A stretch of 64,000 nt of DNA from Bin87 sp965197635 (lineage in GTDB: Bacteria; Chloroflexota; Dehalococcoidia; Lucifugimonadales; UBA3495), in the NCBI GenBank assembly GCA_965197635.1, contig CBDANN010000008.1, forward strand, positions 1,950,709 through 2,014,708. Direction: 5' to 3'. The notes beneath the pieces were generated by a model that did not search any database, was not told the origin of the DNA, and was given only the letters and a program-made list of their open reading frames with translations. A program made the translations under genes and the position numbers. Shown one piece after another: positions 1 to 8,622 of this stretch; position 1 is the first letter of the stretch; each line of letters opens with the position of its first letter.

Positions 1-1085
1 ACGAGTTCGGCATGGGGTCGTCCACTGAAAACTCGGCGTTCTTTCCGACACGCAATCCCTGGGACACGTCCCGCGTTCCCGGGGGCAGCAGCGGCGGCTC
101 AGCGGCAGCAGTAGCGTCGGGCTCGGCCCCCTTCGCCCTGGGCACCGACACCGGCGGCAGCATCCGGCAGCCGGCGTCGTTCTGCGGCATCACCGGACTG
201 AAGCCCACCTACGGGCGGGTCAGTCGCTACGGGCTGGTGGCATACGCATCGTCGCTGGACCAAGTTGGCCCGTTGGCACGAGACGCCACCGACTGCGCCC
301 TCATCCTGCAGGCCATCGCCGGCCACGATCCCCGCGACGCCACCTCACTGCCCGATGCGGTTCCCGACTACTCCGCCGCCCTGACTGCCGACATTTCCGG
401 CCTCCGCCTGGGAGTGCCCAGCGAGTATTTCGCCGACGGGATGGACGCCGGCGTGCGGGACGCTGTCACCGCCGCCATCGACCAATTGGCCGCTCTGGGG
501 GCGGAAATCCGCGAGGTTTCCCTGCCTACCACAGAGTATGCCTTGGCCTGCTACTACATCATCGCCCCGTCGGAATGCTCCGCCAACCTGGCCCGCTACG
601 ACGGCGTGAAGTACGGCTATTCCCACCAGGGCGACGGCGATATGTGGGAGGCCATGGAGCGCACCCGTCAGCACGGTTTCGGCCCGGAAGTAAAACGGCG
701 CATCATGCTGGGGGCCTTCGCCCTGTCCTCGGGCTACTACGATGCCTACTACCGCAAGGCCCAGCAGGTGCGGACGCTGATCCGACAGGACTTTGCGCGG
801 GTGTTTGAGGAAGTGGACGCGCTGGCGGCGCCGGTGTCGCCGGTGGTGGCGTTTCCCATCGGAGAGCGGACCGACGATCCGGTGCGGATGTACCTGGTGG
901 ACGTGTACACGCTGCCGGTGAACATGGCGGGGCTGCCGGCCATGTCCGTGCCGTGCGGTTTCAGCGAGGGGCTGCCAGTGGGATTGCAGTTGATCGGGCC
1001 GCATCTTGCGGAGGGTCGGCTGCTGAATATTGCCCACGCCTATCAGCAGGCGACGGAGTGGCATAGGGAACGGCCGGGGATTTAG
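1..1085 (+). CDS. gatA: Aspartyl/glutamyl-tRNA amidotransferase subunit A, 5' truncated by window edge
   Basis: This is the amidase subunit of the GatCAB complex, which converts Glu-tRNA(Gln) or Asp-tRNA(Asn) to the cognate amidated tRNA using ammonia released from glutamine. The reading frame is already open at base 3 (EFGMGSSTENS), so the first ATG at 12 is internal and the N-terminal part, including the catalytic Lys, lies outside the window. Visible amidase-signature landmarks are GSSTENSAF, the glycine/serine stretch GGSSGGSAAAVASG with the cis-Ser, and GTDTGGSIRQPASF with the nucleophilic Ser. The C-terminal LPVGLQLIGPH segment typical of GatA is present and the gene ends normally in TAG. 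No lesion is seen. asnS also lies in the window at 3073, so tRNA-dependent amidation is probably used mainly for glutamine; that is inference. Confidence 0.95.
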   Translation, partial: EFGMGSSTENSAFFPTRNPWDTSRVPGGSSGGSAAAVASGSAPFALGTDTGGSIRQPASFCGITGLKPTYGRVSRYGLVAYASSLDQVGPLARDATDCALILQAIAGHDPRDATSLPDAVPDYSAALTADISGLRLGVPSEYFADGMDAGVRDAVTAAIDQLAALGAEIREVSLPTTEYALACYYIIAPSECSANLARYDGVKYGYSHQGDGDMWEAMERTRQHGFGPEVKRRIMLGAFALSSGYYDAYYRKAQQVRTLIRQDFARVFEEVDALAAPVSPVVAFPIGERTDDPVRMYLVDVYTLPVNMAGLPAMSVPCGFSEGLPVGLQLIGPHLAEGRLLNIAHAYQQATEWHRERPGI

Positions 1086-1379
1086 CGGCGGGCGTGATCA
1101 AGGCAGAACGCTTTGCACTGTTCTGTCTGAGAAGATGCCTCCAGCCCGCACTTGGGTGCCAGAGCTGTTCGCTCCCGGTGGTCGGTGCGGTACAATGGCC
1201 GGGCGGTCCCGGAAGGCGAGGCAGGTGTTCAACTCGTTAGCGGAGCCGCAGAACTCAATGAGTCGCGCCAGTTCGTCTCGGTAGTGCCCCATGTGAGAGT
1301 AGGAGGGCATGGTTGCAATTGCGATAACGGTGTCGGCGCAGCAGCGTCAAAATGGCCAACTGCGCCCAGCCGGGTTTTG
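1086..1379. other. Intergenic stretch downstream of gatA, no convincing gene
   Basis: Between gatA and the tandem repeat there is no recognisable gene. A 70-codon minus-strand frame (1098-1310) is open but has no recognisable domain and no convincing ribosome binding site. I regard it as unsupported. Confidence 0.4.
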
Positions 1380-1441
1380 ATTGCACCGTAATTGCACCGT
1401 AATTGCACCGTAATTGCACCGTAATTGCACCGTAATTGCAC
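1380..1441. repeat. 11-bp tandem repeat, five full copies plus a partial
   Basis: The unit ATTGCACCGTA is repeated five times without error (1380-1434) and followed by a 7-base partial unit. An unrelated-looking GTTGCAATTGCG stretch lies 60 bases upstream. The array ends 11 bases before the stop codon of the convergent AlbA_2 gene. There are no unique spacers, so it is not a CRISPR array. Confidence 0.9.
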
Positions 1442-1452
1442 ATCATTTCAGT

Positions 1453-2847
1453 TCAGGCGAATTGCCATCGGAGGGCCCGACCTTGACCGGAATTCGTGAC
1501 CAGATTCAACTCTCTCAACGTTGACAAGTCTCGTTGCACTTGCCGTCGCGTAGTATCCTCCTCAAGATAGGCGAGGATTTCCCGCAGCGCCAATCCGGTG
1601 TGAGACTCGTTCAGCAAGGCAAGGATTGTTCTTTGCCGTTCGGTCAGTTCATGCCCTACTCGATGGGGCGGCACATACTGGCTTGGCAGGAATCGGACGG
1701 TAACGGAATTGCCATTGTCTTCAATTTCGGGGCGCGGTAACCCGGCTGCGGTGGTTAGTTCCGCCATTCTAATCGTTCCCCGTCCCCATTGTTCAACGAT
1801 GCCGCGTCGATAGAACACATTGGCAATCAAAGGGTTCCAGGGCTGGGGTTCGTGGGGAAGGAAAAGCATTTCCGGCGTTAGCCCAAAATGCAGCGGGCCG
1901 GTTGAAGTGATCTCCAAACGGTCGTCATAGATGCCAACGGCTACCGACCCGCCGCCGCTGGTGTAATCGCGGTGGCAGAAAGCGTTGGCCAGCGCTTCAC
2001 GCAACGCCAATGGCGGGTAAAGGGGCTCGTCCACCCGCACGAAAGAATCCGGCACAATGCGCCCTGCTATGGGCAGATGCTGAAGGATAAATCGCTCTGC
2101 CTGCGCCAAGAGTGTGAAGGCGTTGCCACGGAATTGTCTGTTATCCAGAAAATCGGTACGGTCGATACCCTGGAAACGGGCGACTCTCAATAGACACTGC
2201 GTCCATTCATTCGCAATGCGTTGGTTGTTTCCGAACAAAGCAACTGCGGCCCGCAACAACATACTGTCTTTGACGAGGCCCATGCTCAGCAACAGTTCCG
2301 CAGGCTCAGCCGTTCCTGGGTCGCCTACTCTGCCGATCCTGGTTGCTTCGGTCACAGTGCGACGAACTTCGCCGAGGTCAAGATCCTCTATTGACCAGCC
2401 GGTTGCCTCCTGGTTTTCCCAGCGCTCTTCGCTGTGCATACGATCAAGTAGCGTCCGATTATATTCCTCCCGTGTCATAAGTCGGGTGGTGTTGCCGACT
2501 CTTCGATAGGAGACGCTCCTGTGGGTGTAAGGCCGCATCGCCCCTCGGCTGACCCGTATCATCAGCACTGTCTTGCCGTTCCCTGCGGGAAACCGGTCTA
2601 TGGTGGGGAACACGGGAGGGTCTATATTTCGCAACTCCTCCACCACTCGTTCAATCGTGTGGTCTCCTACATCCTGGCCGATGACAGTTCCTTCGTTGGT
2701 AACGCCTATCAGGACGACGCCACCACGGTGATTCAGCATAGCGCAGGCAGTTTTTGCCACCTCAGTTCGTTCGCCAGTAGTCTTTTTGAACTCCAGCGTT
2801 TCCGATTCGCCCTGTGCGACCAGATCGGTAATTTCACCGGGGATCAT
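1453..2847 (-). CDS. AlbA_2 / divergent-AAA (Schlafen-like) DNA-binding regulator with GHKL-like and wHTH C-terminus
   Basis: The 464-residue protein has the architecture usually annotated as ATP-binding or RecG-like transcriptional regulator. The N-terminal AlbA_2 domain shows ESETLEFKKT and GGVVLIGVTNEG. The central-to-C-terminal HATPase_c_4-like domain shows ALREALANAFCHRDY, then DRLEITSTGPLH and RRGIVEQWGRGTIRM. A C-terminal winged helix-turn-helix (TERQRTILALLNES ... LREILAYLEE) follows. I choose the ATG at 2847 rather than the longer open frame because GGAG stands eight bases upstream, giving the start MIPGEITDLV. The family is found as stand-alone regulators and near mobile or defence genes. 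The target is unknown. Convergent with gatA and divergent from asnS; no lesions seen. Confidence 0.8.
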   Translation of the reverse strand: MIPGEITDLVAQGESETLEFKKTTGERTEVAKTACAMLNHRGGVVLIGVTNEGTVIGQDVGDHTIERVVEELRNIDPPVFPTIDRFPAGNGKTVLMIRVSRGAMRPYTHRSVSYRRVGNTTRLMTREEYNRTLLDRMHSEERWENQEATGWSIEDLDLGEVRRTVTEATRIGRVGDPGTAEPAELLLSMGLVKDSMLLRAAVALFGNNQRIANEWTQCLLRVARFQGIDRTDFLDNRQFRGNAFTLLAQAERFILQHLPIAGRIVPDSFVRVDEPLYPPLALREALANAFCHRDYTSGGGSVAVGIYDDRLEITSTGPLHFGLTPEMLFLPHEPQPWNPLIANVFYRRGIVEQWGRGTIRMAELTTAAGLPRPEIEDNGNSVTVRFLPSQYVPPHRVGHELTERQRTILALLNESHTGLALREILAYLEEDTTRRQVQRDLSTLRELNLVTNSGQGRALRWQFA

Positions 2848-3072
2848 TGGCACTTCTCCATACGACCTGCCGAGGCCGCAAGCGCCGTGCCCATCAAGCA
2901 CGGCTGGAACACAAAGCTAATCAGTTTTGCGTCGGGAATCTTGAGACGACCCTAGCCGTGGCGCCCATATAACTTCGTCCGTATGCAGTCATTATACTAA
3001 CCAGCGCCGGCGATAGACCAACCGCCCCTGTGCTAAAATCGGCGTGTAATCATGTAGATATGGAGGCCCGCC

Positions 3073-4473
3073 ATGCCTACCCAACGCACCCGCATCAAAG
3101 ACCTCCTTTCCGCCGGCGCTGTCGATGAGGCACCCAACCCCGTGAACGTGAAGGGGTGGGTGAAGACGGTGCGCTCATCCGGCGGCGTCGCCTTCGTGCA
3201 GATCAACGACGGCTCCACGTTGGCCGACCTCCAGATCGTCGTTGACGCCAACTGCCCCGACTACTCGCTGGTAAACGGGTTGACCACCGGATGCAGCGTG
3301 AGCGCCGATGGCGTTTTGCAGGAATCGCCCGGCCGCGGCCAGCGCTACGAAATCGCCGCTAACAGCCTGGAGTTGCTCGGAGGGGCCGATCCCGAAGAAT
3401 ACCCGCTGCAGAAGAAGCGGCACACCCTGGAGTTCCTGCGCGAGTTGGCCCACCTACGTCCTCGTACCAACACCTTCGGCGCGGTGGCTCGTGTCCGCAA
3501 CGCCATGGCCTTCGGCATCCACCAGTTCTTCCAACAGCGGGGTTTCCTGTACGTCCAGACGCCCATCATAACGGCCAGCGACGCCGAGGGGGCCGGCGCG
3601 ATGTTTCGCGCCACCACGCTGGACCTGAACAACCTGCCTCTCGCGGGAGGTAGTGTGGACAATGATGCGGACTTCTTTGGGCGTCCTGCCTTTCTCACGG
3701 TGAGCGGACAGTTGGAGGCCGAAATCTTCGCGCAATCAATGTCCGACGTGTACACCTTCGGGCCGACGTTCCGCGCCGAGAACTCCAATACCTCACGGCA
3801 TCTGGCCGAGTTTTGGATGGTGGAGCCGGAGGTCGCCTTCTGTGACCTGGACGACTTAGCCCAGTTGGCCGAGGACTTCCTGCGTTACATCTTCGCCCAC
3901 GTGCTGGAGACCTGTTCGGAGGACATGGCCTTCTTCAACCGGTTCTACGACAAGGAACTGATCACCACCCTGGAGGACATCGCCAACTCGGACTTTGAGC
4001 GCATGACCTACACCGAGGCCGTGGCCGCAATCCAGGCGTCGGGCGAGAGTTTTGACTATCCCGTCCAGTGGGGTTCCGACCTACAGTCCGAGCACGAGCG
4101 CTATCTCACCGAGCGCAAGGTGGGCCGGCCGGTCATCGTCACCGACTACCCCAGCAGCATCAAGGCGTTCTATATGCGACTGAACGACGACGGCGAAACC
4201 GTTCGCGCCTTGGACGTTCTTGTCCCGCGCATCGGCGAAATCATCGGCGGCAGCCAGCGGGAGGAGCGCCTGGACGTGTTGCAACGCCGCATGGCGGAAG
4301 CGGGACTGGACGACGCCCCCTATTGGTGGTACCTGGACCTGCGCCGCTACGGCACCGCTCCCCACGCCGGCTTCGGACTGGGCTTCGAGCGCACCGTGCA
4401 GTTTGCTACGGGGATGCAGAACATTCGCGACATCATCGCCTTCCCCCGCACCCCCCGCAACGCCGAGTTCTGA
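3073..4473 (+). CDS. asnS: Asparaginyl-tRNA synthetase
   Basis: Class IIb aminoacyl-tRNA synthetase that charges tRNA(Asn) with asparagine in the cytoplasm. The 466-residue length is normal. The N-terminal OB-fold anticodon-binding domain covers roughly residues 15-115 (VKGWVKTVRSSGGVAFVQIND). Class II motif 2 is visible at about residue 234 (FRAENSNTSRHLAEF, with the MVEPE that follows), and motif 3 near residue 430 (GFGLGFERTVQF). The PLQKKRHTLEFLRELAHLRPRT segment is characteristic of AsnRS rather than AspRS. A strong ribosome binding site, GGAGG, lies eight bases before the ATG. The gene ends in TGA, which shows that TGA is used as a normal stop in this genome. No lesion. Confidence 0.97.
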   Translation: MPTQRTRIKDLLSAGAVDEAPNPVNVKGWVKTVRSSGGVAFVQINDGSTLADLQIVVDANCPDYSLVNGLTTGCSVSADGVLQESPGRGQRYEIAANSLELLGGADPEEYPLQKKRHTLEFLRELAHLRPRTNTFGAVARVRNAMAFGIHQFFQQRGFLYVQTPIITASDAEGAGAMFRATTLDLNNLPLAGGSVDNDADFFGRPAFLTVSGQLEAEIFAQSMSDVYTFGPTFRAENSNTSRHLAEFWMVEPEVAFCDLDDLAQLAEDFLRYIFAHVLETCSEDMAFFNRFYDKELITTLEDIANSDFERMTYTEAVAAIQASGESFDYPVQWGSDLQSEHERYLTERKVGRPVIVTDYPSSIKAFYMRLNDDGETVRALDVLVPRIGEIIGGSQREERLDVLQRRMAEAGLDDAPYWWYLDLRRYGTAPHAGFGLGFERTVQFATGMQNIRDIIAFPRTPRNAEF

Positions 4474-4475
4474 AG

Positions 4476-4898
4476 CTACGCGCCGATGCGTACCCCGTCC
4501 GGGTAGGTGTAGCCGGCCCGGTCGTCAAAAACGCCGGACGCCGGGAAAACCTGCTTGTACAAACCCCGCGCCCGCTGTTTGATTACGGCGTTAGCCGCCT
4601 CTTTGGTCGGCGTGGGCTTGGCGTTCTGGTCCTTGTACAACTGGGATTGCAGCGGGCTGTCGTTCTCCAACTCCCAGATGCACAGGTAGCGCAACACGCC
4701 GTTGGCCTGTCCGTCCTCCGGATCAAGCATGAACCGCCGGGCGCTGATGTAGCCGGGAATGGATATTCGCTCCGGCAAATGCTCCTCGTTGTACCACTTG
4801 TTGAACACCTCGTCGTCGGCCTCGTCCACCTCCATCATCACGATGAGGACGGTGGTTCCTACTTGCTGATTAGTTTTGTGGCCGTTGCTGCTGGTCAT
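4476..4898 (-). CDS. EthD/ABM-like dimeric alpha-beta barrel protein
   Basis: The 140-residue protein has the look of the EthD/ABM ferredoxin-like dimeric barrel group: an N-terminal strand (VLIVMMEVDEADDEVFNKWY) followed by the NEEHLPERISIPGYISARRF segment that is shared by this group. No catalytic residues can be assigned, and function in these small proteins is usually unknown. A very strong ribosome binding site (AAGGAGG) sits six bases before the ATG. It is convergent with asnS, with only two bases between the stops. The broken clan AA protease ends 18 bases upstream on the same strand, so the two were probably co-transcribed. Confidence 0.65.
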   Translation of the reverse strand: MTSSNGHKTNQQVGTTVLIVMMEVDEADDEVFNKWYNEEHLPERISIPGYISARRFMLDPEDGQANGVLRYLCIWELENDSPLQSQLYKDQNAKPTPTKEAANAVIKQRARGLYKQVFPASGVFDDRAGYTYPDGVRIGA

Positions 4899-4915
4899 AA
4901 TTCCTCCTTGCGTCG

Positions 4916-5213
4916 TCAGGATTCCGGCAACTCCGTAACGGTAACGTCGCCGCCGAGCTTGAAGTCTATGGACAGGTTATTATCCCACAGCAGGCCGACG
5001 CCGATTAGTGCGAGGTTTCTGATTCAAGCACGGCAACGTACCGGATAACTCTGCGCCATTGCACTGCGCCAGCGTAAACGTTAAACGCCTTTATGCCGTT
5101 GCCGGTTCTGAAATTCGAAAGGCCTCTCAAGGTCAACCTCAGCAACTCGATTGCTACTGTGGGTAGTGTCAAGTCGCCGGTGAACCCGGTGTCTATACTG
5201 ACTTCCGTCGTCC
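4916..5213 (-). pseudogene. Clan AA (retropepsin-like) aspartic protease, truncated and frameshifted
   Basis: The translation contains the signature IDTGFTGDLTLP of bacterial clan AA aspartic proteases, followed by a family-like middle (FNVYAGAVQWRR). The frame stops at ETSH, but one frame over it continues as LIGVGLLWDNNLSIDFKLGGDVTVTELPES to a stop at 4916, which matches the usual C-terminus of the family. A single missing base near 5008 explains this. The N-terminus upstream of the catalytic Asp strand is lost exactly where the IS630 element is inserted (TA at 5214-5215). The remnant lies 18 bases before the EthD-like gene. Family assignment rests on the motif; no substrate can be inferred. 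Confidence 0.75.
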
Positions 5214-5215
5214 TA

Positions 5216-6399
5216 AACCAAAGCCAAGGTGGGATGTGCATTCGGAGGGTGTTGGGAATCGAACCGGGAGTTCCGCAAGAGTGTTTCGCTCCTTGACTGC
5301 AGTACGGTCCGGCAGCGCCGTTTCACCTCGTCTTTGCGGGCAGTCAGACTCGACAGGAATTTGCCGACCCGCTCCTGCACCGCCGCCTTGCTTCCCAGGC
5401 ACAGATTGCCCGTGGCTTCCTCTCTCGCCCAGCCCCAGATGGCCTCAGCGGCGTTGCAGTCCGGGCGGTAGCCCGGCAGAGCCTGCCCCGTGCTTGACAC
5501 GGGGTTCGCCAACCTCAGATTCAGTCCAGGAACTCTCAGAAGTTCCCGCACCGCCTCGCCAGATTTTTGACCAATCGCGCGCTGGGGCGTTGTCCCAGAT
5601 GATCTGCAGCGGCTCAGGGCGCTTTCCCCTCAGTTGCCTCAGCAAGGCAACCGAGGTTCCAGAGTTGCTGTTGCCCTCCAGTGCCATCCATGCCACCTCG
5701 CCCGTCTCCAGGCACACCGCCGAATAATAGGCGGCCTTCTCCCCGTACTGCGGGCTAGTCGAACCCACCAGAGCCGGTTCACCTTGCAGCACCCACTTGC
5801 CCCGCAGTTCGGCGTCCGCCTTGACCAAGCGCTTCTTGGGCCTCTGGAAGGCAAATCCCAACCGGTGCAGGTAGTAACGTCACCCCGTACTTGATACGGG
5901 GTCAGACAACTGCGGCGGCTCAAACTGACCCCGAAGCATTCCAAAACATACTGCCGAACCACCTTCCAATACCAGTTGGCCAATTCGATACTCGACGTGG
6001 CGGGCGGTTCTGCACCGCCCCTTTCAACTCCTCCCGCTGCGCTTGGTCAAGGGCGGGGGGAACCTCCGGTCTGCTCGAATATCAGGGCGGCAAGTCCTCC
6101 CTCACCGAAGGCCGACGCCCACCCAGCAATGGTGTGGGTTTCGCTCCAGGGCCTCCGCCGTGGCCGCTGCCGTCAAGCCCTGGGCCAGCAGCAGCATGGC
6201 GTACCATCGCTCCCGCTCCCGGGGCGTCGGCGCCAGAAGCATCCTCCGGCGCAAGTCCTGCTCTCCCATCTGCCATTGTTCCAGAGACCGGTCTAGCTCT
6301 CTCACGCCCATCACTAACCTCTGGCAACTCCCGAAACTATGCAACCCAACTGGCCCCAATTTACCCTATCATCCTGCACATTTCACCTTGGCTCCGGTT
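5216..6399 (-). mobile_element. IS630-family element, copy 1, inactivated
   Basis: The element begins AACCAAAGCC and ends GGCTCCGGTT, each flanked by TA (5214-5215 and 6400-6401), the target duplication expected for IS630/Tc1-mariner. The transposase is on the minus strand in two frames: an HTH part (about 6359-6060) with APTPRERERW, and a DDE part (about 5983-5216) with WDNAPA and YRPDCNAAEAIWGW. It is riddled with short insertions absent from the better copy at 49518-50750: palindromes at 5486-5504 and 5883-5901, and a TTGACCAATC insert at 5567-5576 directly after the second catalytic Asp motif. The region coding for the first Asp (FADEAHF in the better copy) is missing. It can no longer make an active enzyme. 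Confidence 0.88.
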
Positions 6400-6401
6400 T
6401 A

Positions 6402-6600
6402 GTAACGATAGATGCCATGGGCTGCCAGAAGAACATCGCCCAGCAGGTGGTGCAGGGAGGACAGGCCTACTTTCTCCTGCTTCGACACCAACCGGTTCAC
6501 TACCAGGAGAAGCTCCGCCACGACGTCCTGCACCCGCATTCGGGAACACAAGGAAGAAGGAAGACCAGGGGTCCAGGAACACTGCTTGACCTCAGGAAAC
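6402..6600 (+). pseudogene. ISAs1-family transposase fragment
   Basis: Immediately after the right TA of the IS630 element the plus strand reads TIDAMGCQKNIAQQVVQGGQAYFLLL, which is the conserved central motif of ISAs1-family transposases (the Asp in IDAMGCQ is a catalytic residue). The reading frame decays after about 60 codons and runs into the 3' end of the permease gene on the other strand. The N-terminal half is not found on the other side of the IS630, so a deletion must have accompanied or followed that insertion. Confidence 0.65.
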
Positions 6601-6623
6601 CTCCTCTTCACCTACGCGCATAG

Positions 6624-7565
6624 CTACACGTTCCTCAGTTTAGGGTCTAGCTTGTCCCGCAGCCAATCACCGAACAGGTTCATGGAGAGCACCGTGATCA
6701 GGATGGCCAGGCCGGGGAAGAACGCCAGCCACCAGGCGTTGATGATCAGCGTCCGACCATCGGCTACCATCAGGCCCCAGGCGGGTGTGGGCGGGGGTAT
6801 GCCGGCCCCCAGGAAGCTGAGAGTGGACTCTAGGATGATGACGTGGCCTACCTCGAGGGTGGCCAGCACCACCACCGTATTTACCAGGTTGGGAAGGATA
6901 TGTCTGAGCATGATGCGTAAGTCAGAAGCTCCCGCCACCCGGGCCCGGTCCACGAAGTCCCGGTGCCTAATGGCCAAAGCCTCCCCCCGCACCAGCCGGG
7001 CATAGCGGGCCCAGAGTAGTATAGCGATGACCATTACTACCGTGACCAGGTGGGGTTTAAAAGCCGCCACCAGCACCAGGGCCAGCAGAATAGACGGGAA
7101 GGCAAGTTTGATGTCTACGACGCGCATGATAACAGCATCTGTCTTGCCGCCGAAGTACCCGGCCATGAGCCCCAGAGCGGTACCCACCACTCCCCCAAGG
7201 GCAATAGCCAGGAGGGCCACTGTTAGCGAAATCCTGGCCCCATGAACCATCCGGCTGAAGTTGTCCCGACCCAGCTTGTCGGTCCCGAGCGGGAACTTCA
7301 TCGACCCAGCCTCCCGGACCACTTCCCCTTGCACAATCTCCTCTCCGACCCAGAAAGGCGGCAACAGCCGGTCATTCAGGTTTCCTATTTCGGGATTGTG
7401 AAGCTCAATCTGGTTGGCGAAGACAGCAGGAAGTACCAGCACCAGTAGCAGGATAGCCAGAGGCAACAGGGGATAGCGCCGAATCCAGGCCAGTCTCCGT
7501 GATACTGCTGACACTCCGGAAATTACGTCCCACGGACGTCCCTTGGGAATTGCTATTATTGCCAT
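6624..7565 (-). CDS. Oligopeptide/dipeptide ABC transporter permease (DppC/OppC-type)
   Basis: Second inner-membrane subunit of a peptide/nickel-type ABC importer, 313 residues. The first membrane helix is at about residues 32-50, followed by the OppC_N-type periplasmic stretch and the FPLGTDKLGRDNFSRMVHGARISL segment that is highly conserved in DppC. The cytoplasmic EAA loop, which contacts the ATPase, is at about residues 194-226 (GEALAIRHRDFVDRARVAGAS). The C-terminus GDWLRDKLDPKLRNV is typical. GGAAGGAG lies upstream of the ATG. It is the last gene of the operon visible here. No ATPase gene follows, because the downstream side is occupied by IS debris, so ATPases must be encoded elsewhere or were lost. 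Confidence 0.93.
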   Translation of the reverse strand: MAIIAIPKGRPWDVISGVSAVSRRLAWIRRYPLLPLAILLLVLVLPAVFANQIELHNPEIGNLNDRLLPPFWVGEEIVQGEVVREAGSMKFPLGTDKLGRDNFSRMVHGARISLTVALLAIALGGVVGTALGLMAGYFGGKTDAVIMRVVDIKLAFPSILLALVLVAAFKPHLVTVVMVIAILLWARYARLVRGEALAIRHRDFVDRARVAGASDLRIMLRHILPNLVNTVVVLATLEVGHVIILESTLSFLGAGIPPPTPAWGLMVADGRTLIINAWWLAFFPGLAILITVLSMNLFGDWLRDKLDPKLRNV

Positions 7566-7600
7566 CGGGGAACTCCTTCCTCGCTTCGCTAATAGATCCA

Positions 7601-7630
7601 GTGCTAGGTGTACCGGTGCTAGGTGTACCG
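7601..7630. repeat. 15-bp direct repeat over the end of the DppB-type permease gene
   Basis: The 15-base unit GTGCTAGGTGTACCG occurs twice in tandem (7601-7615 and 7616-7630). The second copy holds the stop codon of the permease gene on the minus strand; the first copy duplicates those last codons just beyond the stop. Confidence 0.8.
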
Positions 7631-8536
7631 GATACGGGGGTCAAGATAGGCGTAGAGAATGTCCACCAGCAGGTTAATCGCCAGGAAGCCAGTGGCGAAC
7701 ATGAGGACCATCGCCTGAACAACCTGGTAGTCCCTAGACCGTAGGGCCTCTATGGTGAGTTGCCCCACTCCGGGCCAGGAGAAAACGGTCTCGATAACCA
7801 CGGATCCGGTCATTATTACCGCACCGATGAGGCCGAAGTAGGTGAGGGGAACGATGAGGGCGTTGCGAAAGCTGTGCTTCCAGATTACCTTCCACTCTGG
7901 GATGCCCTTAATCCGGGCCAGCTTCACGTATTCGGTGTCTAGTACCTCTAGCATAGAAGAACGGGTCAGGCGCATCAACGCCGCTACGTTGTACCACCCC
8001 AAGGCGATGCCAGGGAGGATCATGTGGCTTATCCCGCCCCTCCCTGAGGTTGGCAACAAATCTAGATAGACCGCGAAAATCCACATGAGGACGATGCCCA
8101 GCCAGAAGGAAGGCAGCGACTGTCCCAGCAGGGCAATTATCTTGCCCATGGTGTCGATGGGAGTATCTTTTTTCACCGCCACAATGATCCCGATAGGCAG
8201 GGCGAGGGCGGCGCTTACCAGGACGGCAAAGCCTGCCAGTTGGACGGTGGCGGGCAACCGCTCCCATATCATATCCGAGACGGAGCCCCGGAATCTGAAG
8301 GATTCCCCGAAGTCTCCCTGGATGACGTTGCCCATATATTTTATGTACTGTATATATATGGGCCTGTCCAAGCCCCACCGTGCCTTGACCCGTGCTATGT
8401 CCACTGCCGTCGCCTCCTCGGGCAGGAGAACGTCTATAGGACTGCCGGTAACCCGCGCCAGGGCGAAAACCACGACACTGATAACCACCAGCGCGAGCAC
8501 TGCTTGGCCCAGACGTAGGATGATATAGCGTTGCAT
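7619..8536 (-). CDS. Oligopeptide/dipeptide ABC transporter permease (DppB/OppB-type)
   Basis: First inner-membrane subunit of the importer, 305 residues, with the canonical DppB start (MQRYIILRLGQAVLALVVISVVVFALAR: short cytoplasmic N-terminus, then membrane helix 1) and the periplasmic stretch typical of the family. The EAA loop is visible at about residues 193-227 (LEVLDTEYVKLARIKGIPEWKVIWKHSFRNA). The C-terminal AYLDPRIRY motif is diagnostic. GGAGG stands five bases before the ATG. It is separated from the upstream binding-protein gene by 86 bases that contain a perfect hairpin, and from the DppC-type gene by about 53 bases. No lesion. Confidence 0.94.
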   Translation of the reverse strand: MQRYIILRLGQAVLALVVISVVVFALARVTGSPIDVLLPEEATAVDIARVKARWGLDRPIYIQYIKYMGNVIQGDFGESFRFRGSVSDMIWERLPATVQLAGFAVLVSAALALPIGIIVAVKKDTPIDTMGKIIALLGQSLPSFWLGIVLMWIFAVYLDLLPTSGRGGISHMILPGIALGWYNVAALMRLTRSSMLEVLDTEYVKLARIKGIPEWKVIWKHSFRNALIVPLTYFGLIGAVIMTGSVVIETVFSWPGVGQLTIEALRSRDYQVVQAMVLMFATGFLAINLLVDILYAYLDPRIRYT

Positions 8537-8569
8537 TGCTGCCTCCGGTGTGATCTATCCTGCACGTGG

Positions 8570-8605
8570 TAGGTTAGGGGGCGAGGCAACTCGCCCCCTA
8601 ACCTA
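8570..8605 (-). promoter_or_regulatory. Perfect 16-bp hairpin between binding-protein and permease genes
   Basis: TAGGTTAGGGGGCGAG (8570-8585), loop GCAA, and the exact reverse complement to 8605. No T-run follows in the minus (coding) direction, so it is not a classical strong terminator. In many ABC import operons such intercistronic stem-loops protect the 3' end of the binding-protein mRNA or cause partial termination, so that more binding protein than permease is made. That role is inferred here from position. Confidence 0.8.
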
Positions 8606-8622
8606 ATGATGCACAGAGCCGC

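Noticed and set aside
1380..1441. Tandem repeats here and at 34153-34227 as possible CRISPR arrays
   Set aside because: Units are directly adjacent with no unique spacers, and no cas genes are in the window.
7601..7640. TACCGGATACGGGGG near the DppB-type gene end as another CCCCGTA palindrome
   Set aside because: These bases encode the normal family C-terminus LDPRIRY; there is no insertion relative to the family.
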